From Sphingomonadales bacterium (GTDB lineage: Bacteria > Pseudomonadota > Alphaproteobacteria > Sphingomonadales > Sphingomonadaceae): a stretch of DNA of 64,000 bases. Below, piece by piece: positions 45,179 to 56,894 of this stretch; position 1 is the first letter of the stretch; each line of letters opens with the position of its first letter. A program made the translations under genes and the position numbers. The notes below the pieces were generated by a model that was given only the letters and a program-made list of their open reading frames with translations, was not told the origin of the DNA and did not search any database. The DNA lies in NCBI GenBank assembly GCA_004173185.1, contig SEFZ01000011.1, positions 1-64,000 on the forward strand, written 5' to 3'.

Positions 45179-45583
45179 GTCACCCCGGCCTTGTGCCGGG
45201 GTCCAACGGGCGGCACACAATGTCGCTGGATGTTTGAACGAACGCCCTGCGTCTATATTCTGGCGAACCGTTATCATGGCGCGCTGTATGTCGGTGTGAC
45301 GTCAGATTTGTTCGCTCGTATTATTCAGCATCGGGAAGGCGTGTTCGAGGGGCATACCAAAAAGTATGGCATCATACGTCTTGTCTATTTCGAAGCTGGC
45401 GGGACGATGGAAACCGCAATCGCGCGCGAGAAGCAGTTGAAAAAGTACCGCCGCGATTGGAAATGCAACCTGATCGAGCGGCAGAACCCGATGTGGAATG
45501 ATCTGGCGGTGGCGATGTTCGGGCTGGAGCCGTTGCCCGCATAGCTTGTGGCGCGTTGGACCCCGGCACAAGGCCGGGGTGAC
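45179..45583. mobile_element. GIY-YIG gene enclosed by perfect 30-base inverted repeats
   Basis: 45179-45208 (GTCACCCCGGCCTTGTGCCG + GGGTCCAACG) is exactly repeated in inverted orientation at 45554-45583. The 345 bases between them hold one gene, a GIY-YIG endonuclease (45230-45544). Each 30-mer is itself a hairpin (CCCCGGC-CTTGT-GCCGGGG). Degenerate copies of the same sequence occur at 41607-41701. I infer a mobile or mobilisable unit; there is no clear target-site duplication. Confidence 0.6.
45230..45544 (+). CDS. GIY-YIG endonuclease-domain protein
   Basis: A 104-residue protein of the small YhbQ/UPF0213-like GIY-YIG group. VYI (8-10) and YVG (20-22) are the GIY and YIG motifs, Arg30 is the conserved catalytic Arg, and the metal-binding Glu region is AIAREKQLKKYRRDWK. 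I start at ATG 45230. It fills the space between two perfect 30-base inverted repeats. Small GIY-YIG proteins of this group are widespread with unclear role; enclosure by REP-like repeats suggests a nuclease linked to them. Confidence 0.88.
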   Translation: MFERTPCVYILANRYHGALYVGVTSDLFARIIQHREGVFEGHTKKYGIIRLVYFEAGGTMETAIAREKQLKKYRRDWKCNLIERQNPMWNDLAVAMFGLEPLPA

Positions 45584-45598
45584 TTGAAAGGAGTGGGT

Positions 45599-46357
45599 CT
45601 ACTCCCGCCAGCTCTGATCCTTGCGATCCACCAGCCGCACCATCGCCGCGAAGTCTGCCGCGCCCGGGCCGCCCGGCACCTGCGCCATGTGCAGATCGCG
45701 CTGGTGTGTCGCAACGACTTCGTCGGCTACGCGCAGCGGCTTGCCCGCCGCCATCGTGGCGAGCTGGATTTCGCAGGCGCGCTGGAGCGCCCAATGCTTC
45801 ACGAAGGTCTCGGGCACGGTTTTGCCCATCACCAATATGCCGTGGTTGCGCAGGAGCATGATGCGTCGCTTGCCGAGGTTTTCGAGCAGGCGTTCGCCTT
45901 CCTCGTCGCGGACCGTGACGCCTTCGAAATCGTGATAGGCGATCTGGCCGGGGAAGTTGCAGGCGTAGAAATTGACCGGCTGGAGCCCGCCTTCGAGGCT
46001 CGCGACCGCCATGCCCGCGGTGGTGTGCGTATGCGCTATGCAATGCGCGTCGGGCAGATGGCGGTGAAATAGCGCGTGCTGGACGAAGCCGGCGCGGTTG
46101 ACCGGATAGGGGCTGTCATCGAGCTTGTTGCCGTCGATATCGATCTTGACGAGGTTCGACGCCTTCACTTCGCTGAAATGCAGCCCGAACGGATTGATCA
46201 GGAACGCGCCATCCTCATCCGGGATCTTCAGGGTGATGTGGTTATAGATCATCTCCGACCAGCCCATGTGATCGAACACGCGGTAACAGGCGGCGAGCTG
46301 CTGACGGGCCTCCCACTCGGCTTCGGTCATCTGGCTGTTCTTCAGCGCGGTGGCCAT
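45599..46357 (-). CDS. class II aldolase/adducin family protein
   Basis: A 252-residue metal-dependent enzyme of the fuculose-1-phosphate aldolase/ribulose-5-phosphate epimerase fold. Metal ligands are in AHTHTTAGMA and LLRNHGILVMG; LHFSEVKASNLVKID is also typical. The ATG at 46357 has CAGGAGAG upstream; ten further codons exist but are unlikely. Members can be aldolases or decarboxylases; the substrate is not evident. Nearby genes give no clear pathway. Confidence 0.85.
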   Translation of the reverse strand: MATALKNSQMTEAEWEARQQLAACYRVFDHMGWSEMIYNHITLKIPDEDGAFLINPFGLHFSEVKASNLVKIDIDGNKLDDSPYPVNRAGFVQHALFHRHLPDAHCIAHTHTTAGMAVASLEGGLQPVNFYACNFPGQIAYHDFEGVTVRDEEGERLLENLGKRRIMLLRNHGILVMGKTVPETFVKHWALQRACEIQLATMAAGKPLRVADEVVATHQRDLHMAQVPGGPGAADFAAMVRLVDRKDQSWRE

Positions 46358-46420
46358 GGCATCTCTCCTGCTTTGCTTTGGTTGCAATATGCCACGGGTT
46401 TGGGGCGGTGGGCAACGGCA

Positions 46421-46544
46421 TTCCCCTCCATGTGAAAGAGGGATTGGGGTGGGTGGAGTGCTCGCGGTACTACGCCGATCCGCCTAGCGTTTTTGTATCT
46501 CCCGGACGCTACCCACCCCCAGCCCCTCCCTAGAAGGGAGGGGA
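46421..46544. repeat. inverted REP doublet between aldolase and ScfR-like genes
   Basis: Left arm: CCCCTCCATGTGAAAGAGGG then ATTGGGGTGGGTGG (46421-46456). Right arm: CTACCCACCCCCAG then CCCCTCCCTAGAAGGGAGGGG (46507-46544). Read on the minus strand, the right arm has the left arm's structure: a CCCTCC hairpin followed by TGGGGGTGGG. The 50 bases between hold no gene. Confidence 0.7.
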
Positions 46545-46549
46545 GCTAG

Positions 46550-47941
46550 TTAGCGGAAGGCGTAGGGCACCACGCTGCGCTTGTCCGCGTCGATCTCGAT
46601 TACCGATCCGGCGGGCGGGAAGGCGCGCTGGTCGCAATCGGTGCGTGGGCAGATGCGGCATGAGGCGCCGATCGGCATCGCGAAACCGCCGGGGCGCAGA
46701 TCATCGGCATAGACGAAATCGGCGGCGTAGCTTTCCTCGCACCCCAAAGCGACGGCGTAGCGCCGGGGCGGGCGAGCGTAGCTACCCGAGGGCTTCACCA
46801 GCCCCTTCGCCATCGAGACATAGCGCGTGCCATCGGGCATTTCCGCAAGCTGGACGAGGATGCGATCGGGGATCGCGACTGCTTCGTGGACGACCCAGAG
46901 CGGACACGCACCACCCAAAGCGGCGAATTGCAGGCGGGTGGCCGAGTGGCGCTTGGTGATGTTGCCGGCCATGTCAACGCGGCAGAAGTAAAAGGGGAGG
47001 CCCTGTGCGCCGGGACGCTGGAGGGTCGAGAGCCGGTGACACGCCTGTTCGAAGCTCACCCCGAAGCGCTGGCGCAGGCGGTCTATGTCGTGGCGGAATG
47101 CATGCGCCGACGCACGGAACGCAGAATAGGGCATCAGCAGCGCACCCGCCGCGTAGTTCGCCAGCCCGACGCTCAGCAATTCGCGCGAGGCGGGGGAGGC
47201 GAGGCCCGATTGCTCGACCACGGCCTTCATCTCGTTGGTGAATTCATAGCGCACCAGCCGATGCGCGAGCAGGAATGCGCGGCTTTCGGGGGGCAAGGCG
47301 GCGTTGATGCTGAGCGTGCGGGCGGGATCATCGAAGCGGCTGAGTTCGCTGCCATTGGCCGCAGCGGTAACGACGCGGACGCCGTGCCAGCGTAGCCGGT
47401 CTTCGAGGCTATACGCATCGGCCGCGAGCGCATCGGCCAGCGCTTCCGCCGATCGATCGATCGCGTCGATGTAATTGCCCTCGGTCTGAAACCAGTCGCG
47501 CACTTCCTCCCAGGGAAGCGGGGCGGCGTCACCCGATCCGCTGTCAAAGCGATCGTCGAGCACACGGAGCTGTTCCTGGCTGCGGCGCCAGGCATCGTGG
47601 AGCGCGACCATGCGGCGGGCGAGCAGGGGCTGCTGATCGAGGCCGCGACGGACATCGGCTTCGTCCAGCCGGTCTGCAGGCACGCTGCTATCGGTTGCGG
47701 CATCGAGGGTGCGTAGCAAAGCCGCTGTTTCGTCGGCGCCGCCGAACGCTTCGAGCGGGAATTCGCGGGCGAGGGCGATCAGCACGATATCGGTGATCGG
47801 GCGGTCGTTATTCTCGATCTGAGAGAGATAGCTGACCGAAATGCCCAGCCGCGCGGCCATCGCCGCCTGGCTGATCGATGCGCGGCGGCGCAGCTCCTTG
47901 AGGCGGAATCCTTCGAAGAGGCGGCGGCGAGAATTTCCCAT
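46550..47941 (-). CDS. ScfR-type short-chain fatty acyl regulator
   Basis: A 463-residue regulator: N-terminal XRE helix-turn-helix ([20 protein letters not shown]), a central IrrE/ImmA-like domain ([17 protein letters not shown]), and a C-terminal DUF2083 domain ending with a Cys cluster ([17 protein letters not shown]). ScfR proteins (PccR, RamB/MccR groups) respond to acyl-CoA of propionate or acetate metabolism. It is divergent from pccB across 101 bases that carry repeated half-sites. ATG 47941 is chosen; the upstream extension is not family-like. It most likely controls the pccB-pccA operon. Confidence 0.9.
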   Translation of the reverse strand: MGNSRRRLFEGFRLKELRRRASISQAAMAARLGISVSYLSQIENNDRPITDIVLIALAREFPLEAFGGADETAALLRTLDAATDSSVPADRLDEADVRRGLDQQPLLARRMVALHDAWRRSQEQLRVLDDRFDSGSGDAAPLPWEEVRDWFQTEGNYIDAIDRSAEALADALAADAYSLEDRLRWHGVRVVTAAANGSELSRFDDPARTLSINAALPPESRAFLLAHRLVRYEFTNEMKAVVEQSGLASPASRELLSVGLANYAAGALLMPYSAFRASAHAFRHDIDRLRQRFGVSFEQACHRLSTLQRPGAQGLPFYFCRVDMAGNITKRHSATRLQFAALGGACPLWVVHEAVAIPDRILVQLAEMPDGTRYVSMAKGLVKPSGSYARPPRRYAVALGCEESYAADFVYADDLRPGGFAMPIGASCRICPRTDCDQRAFPPAGSVIEIDADKRSVVPYAFR

Positions 47942-47954
47942 CCTGCGACTATAT

Positions 47955-47995
47955 ATGCAAACTACCACGACGCAACTTCGCAACATTGCATTTGC
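47955..47995. promoter_or_regulatory. candidate ScfR operator
   Basis: The interval between the divergent genes contains TATGCAAA, then three octamers in a row, GCAACTTC, GCAACATT and GCATTTGC (47972-47995). These GCAA-type half-sites resemble the TTTGCAAA sites I recall for PccR of Rhodobacter, but the spacing is 8 rather than 12. Confidence 0.35.
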
Positions 47996-48042
47996 TTGTC
48001 AGTGCGCGCCCTGTGCAGATGGCGCCACTTCAGGAGACCTGC

Positions 48043-49569
48043 ATGTCGTCGACGATCGCCGAACTCGAACGCCGCCGCGCCGGCGCCCGCCTTGGTGGGG
48101 GCCAAAAGCGCATCGATGCCCAGCATGCCAAGGGCAAGCTGACCGCGCGCGAGCGTATTGAAGTGCTGCTCGATCCGGGCTCGTTCGAAGAGCTCGATAT
48201 GTATGTCGAGCATAATTGCGTCGATTTCGGCATGCCCGAGCAGACTGTGCCGGGCGACGGCGTGGTCACCGGCAGCGGTACGATCAATGGCCGGCTGGTC
48301 TATGTGTTCAGCCAGGACTTCACCGTGTTTGGCGGCTCGCTTTCCGAGCGCCATGCCGAGAAGATCTGCAAGGTCATGGACAACGCCATGAAAGTCGGCG
48401 CGCCGGTGATCGGCATGAACGACAGCGGCGGCGCGCGGATTCAGGAGGGCGTGGCATCGCTCGCGGGATACGCCGAAGTGTTCCAGCGCAACGTGCTGGC
48501 CAGCGGCGTGGTGCCGCAGATTTCGCTGATCATGGGGCCGTGCGCGGGCGGCGCAGTGTACTCCCCGGCAATGACCGACTTCATCTTCATGGTGAAGGAT
48601 AGCTCTTACATGTTCGTCACTGGCCCGGATGTTGTGAAGACCGTTACCAACGAGATCGTCACGCAAGAGGAGCTGGGTGGAGCGGTGACGCATACCACGA
48701 AGTCGGGGGTCGCCGACGTGGCTTTCGATAACGATATCGAGGCGCTGCTTGCTGCGCGCGACTTCGTGGACTTTCTTCCGGCCTCGAACCAGGCGGAAGC
48801 GCCCGAGCGGCCGTGCAGCGATCCGTGGGACCGTATCGAAGACAGCCTCGACACGCTGATCCCGCCCAGCGCCAACCAGCCCTATGACATGCACGAGCTT
48901 ATCAAGAAGACGCTGGATGACGGCGAATTCTTCGAACTGCAGCCGAGCCATGCGGGCAATATCCTGATCGGCTTTGGCCGGGTCGAGGGGCGCACGGTAG
49001 GTGTGGTGGCGAACCAGCCGATGGTGCTGGCGGGGTGCCTCGACATCAATTCATCGAAAAAGGCGGCGCGGTTCGTGCGCTTCTGCGATGCGTTCGAGAT
49101 CCCGATTGTGACGTTCGTGGACGTGCCCGGTTTTCTTCCAGGAGTAGGTCAGGAGCATTCGGGGATCATCAAGCATGGTGCCAAGCTGTTGTTTGCATAT
49201 GCGGAAGCCACTGTGCCCAAGATCACCGTCATCACCCGCAAGGCCTATGGCGGGGCGTATGACGTGATGGCCTCAAAGCATCTGCGCGGTGATTTGAACT
49301 ATGCCTGGCCGACCGCAGAGATCGCGGTGATGGGCGCGAAGGGCGCAGTTGAGATCATCTTCCGCGGCAAGACACCCGAGGAAATCGCTGAACGCACTGC
49401 GGAATATGAGGCGCGCTTCGCCAATCCGTTCGTGGCGGCGAGCAAGGGGTTCATCGACGAAGTGATCATGCCGCATTCGACGCGGCGCCGGATCGCGCTG
49501 GGGTTGCGGAAGCTGCGGAACAAGCAGTTGGAAAACCCGTGGAAAAAGCACGACAACATTCCGCTGTGA
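48043..49569 (+). CDS. pccB: propionyl-CoA carboxylase beta subunit
   Basis: Carboxyltransferase subunit that carries CO2 from biotin to propionyl-CoA, giving methylmalonyl-CoA. The 508-residue product has [46 protein letters not shown], the acyl-CoA site [15 protein letters not shown], and [19 protein letters not shown] lies 7 bases before the ATG. Subunit type (propionyl rather than acetyl) is supported by length and by neighbours. It opens the operon. Confidence 0.95.
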   Translation: MSSTIAELERRRAGARLGGGQKRIDAQHAKGKLTARERIEVLLDPGSFEELDMYVEHNCVDFGMPEQTVPGDGVVTGSGTINGRLVYVFSQDFTVFGGSLSERHAEKICKVMDNAMKVGAPVIGMNDSGGARIQEGVASLAGYAEVFQRNVLASGVVPQISLIMGPCAGGAVYSPAMTDFIFMVKDSSYMFVTGPDVVKTVTNEIVTQEELGGAVTHTTKSGVADVAFDNDIEALLAARDFVDFLPASNQAEAPERPCSDPWDRIEDSLDTLIPPSANQPYDMHELIKKTLDDGEFFELQPSHAGNILIGFGRVEGRTVGVVANQPMVLAGCLDINSSKKAARFVRFCDAFEIPIVTFVDVPGFLPGVGQEHSGIIKHGAKLLFAYAEATVPKITVITRKAYGGAYDVMASKHLRGDLNYAWPTAEIAVMGAKGAVEIIFRGKTPEEIAERTAEYEARFANPFVAASKGFIDEVIMPHSTRRRIALGLRKLRNKQLENPWKKHDNIPL

Positions 49570-49578
49570 GTAGGATGT

Positions 49579-49851
49579 ATGGCCGTATTGATCGGAGTGG
49601 AGCAGATGAACGGCGAGTGGGACAATATGGTCCTCGCGCGCCTGCCACAGACGATCGCCGGCAGCATTGACGTGCTGGGCCGCGAGGTGCCGTGCTTCCG
49701 CTATGTCAGGGGCTATGACGGTTTGACCAAGGAAGAAGCCTTGCGGGTGGCGAAAACCCTGCGGGGAATGCCGCGCGATCGGCGGCGGGCGGCGTTCGAG
49801 GCGCTCTCAAAGAATTTGCGCCTGTGCGTTCAGGGAGGAACATTGTCATGA
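49579..49851 (+). CDS. small protein of unknown function in the propionyl-CoA operon
   Basis: A product of 90 residues from ATG 49579, or 81 from ATG 49606 which has GGAG upstream. It is helical and basic near the end (MPRDRRRAAFEALSKNLRLC) with a strand-rich start (IAGSIDVLGREVPCFRYV). It lies between pccB and mce, overlapping mce by 4 bases, so it is translated with the pathway. I recognise no family. Confidence 0.6.
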   Translation: MAVLIGVEQMNGEWDNMVLARLPQTIAGSIDVLGREVPCFRYVRGYDGLTKEEALRVAKTLRGMPRDRRRAAFEALSKNLRLCVQGGTLS

Positions 49852-50270
49852 AACTCGGCCGCCTCAACCATGTCGGCGTCGCGACGCCTTCGATTGAAGC
49901 GTCGATCGCCCTGTACCGCGATACGCTGGGCGCAACCGGGATCGGCGAGCCGTTCGATCTGCCCGCACAGGGCGTGAAGGTCTGCTTCGTCGACACGCCG
50001 AACGCGCAGATCGAACTGATCGAGCCGCTGGGTGAGGCGTCCCCGATCCACGGCTTCCTCGCGAAGAACCCGGCGGGCGGCCAGCATCACCTGTGCTACG
50101 AAGTGCCCGACATTCACGCAGCCAAAGCGTGGTTTGAAGCCAAGGGCGCCAAGGTGCTCGGCGAACCGCGCATCGGCGCGCATGGAACGCTGATTTTCTT
50201 CGTCCATCCCAAAGACATGGGCGGGGTTCTTACCGAGATTATGGAAACAGCCGAGGGAGATTCGCATTGA
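49848..50270 (+). CDS. mce: methylmalonyl-CoA epimerase
   Basis: Interconverts (S)- and (R)-methylmalonyl-CoA. The 140-residue VOC-fold protein has GRLNHVGVATPSIEASIALY with the first His ligand, GGQHHLCYEV with the second, and IELIEPLGE plus GTLIFFVHPKDMGGVLTEI with the glutamate. AGGGAGG precedes the ATG at 49848. Operon position between carboxylase and mutase matches the reaction order. Confidence 0.93.
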   Translation: MKLGRLNHVGVATPSIEASIALYRDTLGATGIGEPFDLPAQGVKVCFVDTPNAQIELIEPLGEASPIHGFLAKNPAGGQHHLCYEVPDIHAAKAWFEAKGAKVLGEPRIGAHGTLIFFVHPKDMGGVLTEIMETAEGDSH

Positions 50271-51039
50271 GCGACGAGACCATTCTCTACGCGCGTGACG
50301 GCGATGTCGCGGTGATCCGGCTCAACCGTCCGGAAGAACTCAACGCGCTGACCATGGATATGCTCGATCTGCTGGCGGCGACGCTCAAGCATGCGGTGGA
50401 TGACGGCGCCCGCTCGGTGCTGATCACCGGCGAGGGCAGGGCGTTCTGCGCGGGCGCTTCGCTAAAGGACATGAGCCCGGGCGGCGACGATCCGGGCGAT
50501 CGGCTGCGCAATCATTACAACCCGGTGCAGCAGACGATGGCCGATCTGGCGATCCCGATCGTCTCGGCGATCAACGGCCCGGCCGCGGGCGCAGGAGCGT
50601 CGCTTGCGCTGGGCGCGGACATCGTGATTGCTTCGACCAACAGCTATTTGCTGCTCGCTTTCGCCAATATCGGGCTGGTGCCCGATGCGGGCGCGACGTG
50701 GCTGATCGCCAAGGGTGCGGGCCGCGCCAAGGTGCTCGAAATGGCGCTGCTCGGCGAACGGCTCTCGGCACATGACGCCATGGAGGCGGGGCTGGTGACG
50801 CATGTGGCGGACGAGAGCGCGGTGTTTGGCACGGCGATGGACTATGCCCGCCGGCTTGCCGCCATGCCAACATTGGCGCTGGGGCTGATCCGCAAGCAGG
50901 TGAAGGCTGCGCTCAGCGGCACGCTGGAGGAGACGCTGGCGCTTGAGGCGGACCACCAGGCGCTCGCTGCGCGGTCGGAAGATTTTTACGAGGGCGTCGC
51001 GGCGTTCCTCCAGAAGCGTAAGCCGGAGTTCAAAGGCAA

Positions 51040-51043
<4 letters not shown>
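50267..51043 (+). CDS. enoyl-CoA hydratase/isomerase family protein
   Basis: A 258-residue crotonase-fold protein with [15 protein letters not shown], the oxyanion hole [11 protein letters not shown] and [20 protein letters not shown]. The acidic residues where a hydratase has two Glu are present only in part ([11 protein letters not shown] is like PaaG/isomerase-type proteins). The start is TTG 50267 sharing TTGA with the mce stop. Precise reaction unknown; it may feed propionyl-CoA from odd-chain or branched substrates. Confidence 0.88.
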
Positions 51044-53177
<2,134 letters not shown>

Positions 53178-53181
<4 letters not shown>

Positions 53182-54251
53182 GCATTTCCACCACCGCTCG
53201 CCCCGAGCTTGTCGAAGGGGGTATTGCCAGCAACCATGCTTCGACAGGCTCACGAGCGGTTGGGGTTCGGTCCGATTGGACGCGTGCCGAGATAGCGGCG
53301 CTGTTCGACCTGCCGTTCACCGAACTTACGTTTCGTGCGGCCGAAGTGCATCGCGCCAATCATCCGGCCAACGAAGTGCAGCTCTCGACCCTGCTGTCGA
53401 TCAAGACCGGCGGCTGCCCCGAGGATTGCGGATATTGCAACCAATCGGTGAGCGCTGAGACCGGCCTGAAAGCCACCAAGCTGATGGACGTTCGCGCGGT
53501 GCTGCAGGCGGCGGCGCAGGCCAAGGATAATGGCAGCTCACGCTTCTGCATGGGCGCGGCGTGGCGCAATCCGAAGGATCGCGACATCCCCGCGCTGGCG
53601 CAGATGATCCAGGGCGTGCGCCAGATGGGCATGGAAACCTGCATGACTTTGGGCATGCTGACCCCCGATCAGGCGCAGAAGCTGGGCGAAGCGGGGCTCG
53701 ATTATTACAACCACAATATCGATACCTCGCCGGAGAATTACGCGAACGTGATCTCGACGCGGTCGTTCGAGGAACGGCTGGATACGCTGGAGAATGTCCG
53801 CGAGGCGGGGATCAACGTCTGCTGCGGCGGGATCGTCGGCATGGGCGAGACGCGAAGCGATCGCGTGGGCTTCATCCATGCGTTGGCGTCGTTGCCGATC
53901 CATCCCGAGAGCGTGCCGGTCAATGCTTTGGTGCCGGTTAAGGGCACGGTGCTGGGCAATATGCTCGCCGATACGCCGCTGGCGAAGATCGATGACATCG
54001 AGTTTGTCCGGACGATCGCGGTGGCACGGATCACGATGCCGGCGAGCATGGTGCGCCTCAGCGCGGGCCGCGAGAGCATGAGCGATGCGACGCAGGCTTT
54101 GTGCTTCCTGGCGGGCGCGAATTCGATCTTCACGGGTGACAAGCTGCTGACCACCGGCAATGCGGGCGACGACAAGGACGCGGCGCTGTTTGCGCGGCTG
54201 GGCGTCGTGCCGATGCGGGTCGAAGCGGTGCGGCTGGAGGCGGCGGAGTGA
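53178..54251 (+). CDS. bioB: biotin synthase, with repeat-derived N-terminal extension
   Basis: Inserts sulfur into dethiobiotin. The 357-residue radical SAM enzyme has CPEDCGYC (Cys80, Cys84, Cys87), [20 protein letters not shown], and SMRL-type C-terminal core ([19 protein letters not shown]). The first about 30 residues ([19 protein letters not shown]) are not BioB-like: they are encoded by an inverted repeat element at 53195-53258. BioB homology begins at [13 protein letters not shown] 53178 overlaps the mutase stop. Its place here fits the need for biotin in propionyl-CoA carboxylase. Confidence 0.93.
53195..53258. repeat. REP-like inverted repeat inside the 5' end of bioB
   Basis: Arms: CGCTCGCCCCGAGCTTGTCG + AAGGGG, and CATGCTTCGACAGGCTCACG + AGCG on the other side, 14 bases apart. 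Read inverted, the arms share CGCTCG, GAGC(T/C)TGTCGAAG. The element is in frame with bioB. Confidence 0.75.
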
Positions 54252-54264
54252 CCGTCCCTCAGGC

Positions 54265-54357
54265 CCGCCATGCTGAACTTGTTTCAGCATCCAACTATCC
54301 AACAACGCCGTCCGTGCTTGTGGCACGATGGACCCTGAAACAAGTTCAGGGTGACGG
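54265..54357. repeat. REP doublet between bioB and pccA
   Basis: CCGCCATGCTGAACTTGTTT + CAGCATCC (54265-54292) and GGACCCTGAAACAAGTTCAG + GGTGACGG (54330-54357) are inverted, imperfect copies of one 28-base hairpin, 37 bases apart, in a 151-base gap within the operon. Confidence 0.8.
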
Positions 54358-54402
54358 CCAGAGAGTTCGCGCAGTGCGCGAACGCGTAATTTAGGGGCCG
54401 TC

Positions 54403-56385
<1,983 letters not shown>

Positions 56386-56392
56386 AGATCCT

Positions 56393-56414
56393 GATCCCGG
56401 CGAAAGCCGGGATC
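56393..56414. repeat. perfect REP hairpin after pccA
   Basis: GATCCCGGC-GAAA-GCCGGGATC, 9-base stem with a GAAA tetraloop, 7 bases after the pccA stop. No T tract; it may protect the transcript's 3' end. Confidence 0.65.
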
Positions 56415-56443
56415 ACGACGCGGCCGTCAGTACTACGCGGTTC

Positions 56444-56602
56444 TCAGTTGCGGATAAGCTGTGATGCCAGATCGGTAAGCCAGCCGCCGCGGCGACGGCG
56501 CAGCCAGTCGGCATGCGCGCACAAGGCCTGTGCCTCGGCGAGCGTCCGCGCTTCGCCAGCGCGCGCCTCGAGTGCCTGAGCTTGAAGGTTCTTGCGTCCC
56601 AT
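56444..56602 (-). CDS. 52-residue protein of unknown function
   Basis: Minus-strand frame starting MGRKNLQAQALEARAGEART and ending GGWLTDLASQLIRN. The composition is helical and charged with LRRRRGGW near the end. The frame has strong alphaproteobacterial coding character and no other gene overlaps it. It lies between pccA and tRNA-Glu, and a perfect DnaA box lies just upstream of its start. Real gene likely, function unknown. Confidence 0.55.
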   Translation of the reverse strand: MGRKNLQAQALEARAGEARTLAEAQALCAHADWLRRRRGGWLTDLASQLIRN

Positions 56603-56611
56603 ATGCACAAG

Positions 56612-56620
56612 TTATCCACA
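56612..56620. promoter_or_regulatory. perfect DnaA box
   Basis: TTATCCACA, the consensus DnaA binding site, 10 bases upstream of the 52-residue gene's start. A second, one-mismatch box in the opposite orientation (TGCGGATAA) is at 56449-56457, in the end of that gene. Confidence 0.6.
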
Positions 56621-56740
56621 GATTTGTGAACAGCTTGTGACGGTGGCTGCAAAAAGTTGCAAGCGTTGTGAAGGCGACCATTTGCACACCGCGCTTGACG
56701 TTCCCGGCGGCTCTCCCTAATGCCCGCCCTTCGCCGCGCT

Positions 56741-56815
56741 GGCCCCTTCGTCTAGCGGTTAGGACGTCGCCCTCTCACGGCGAAAACACGAGTTCGATTC
56801 TCGTAGGGGTCACCA
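56741..56815 (+). tRNA. tRNA-Glu (anticodon CTC)
   Basis: Complete cloverleaf of 75 bases: acceptor GGCCCCT pairing AGGGGTC, D arm TCTAGCGGTTAGGA, anticodon arm TCGCC-CTCTCAC-GGCGA with anticodon CTC at 56774-56776, T arm ACGAG-TTCGATT-CTCGT. CCA is encoded at 56813-56815. It decodes GAG. Confidence 0.97.
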
Positions 56816-56894
56816 TCTTCCGGCGCAGCGTCCGCCTCTCGCAAACTATCACGAGAAGCGGACGTCCGCAGCGCTCAGGAAGCGTTTTGCAGCA

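Noticed and set aside
56612..56620. Chromosomal replication origin at the DnaA box
   Set aside because: Only one perfect and one near-perfect box, no AT-rich unwinding region, and no typical origin-flanking genes.
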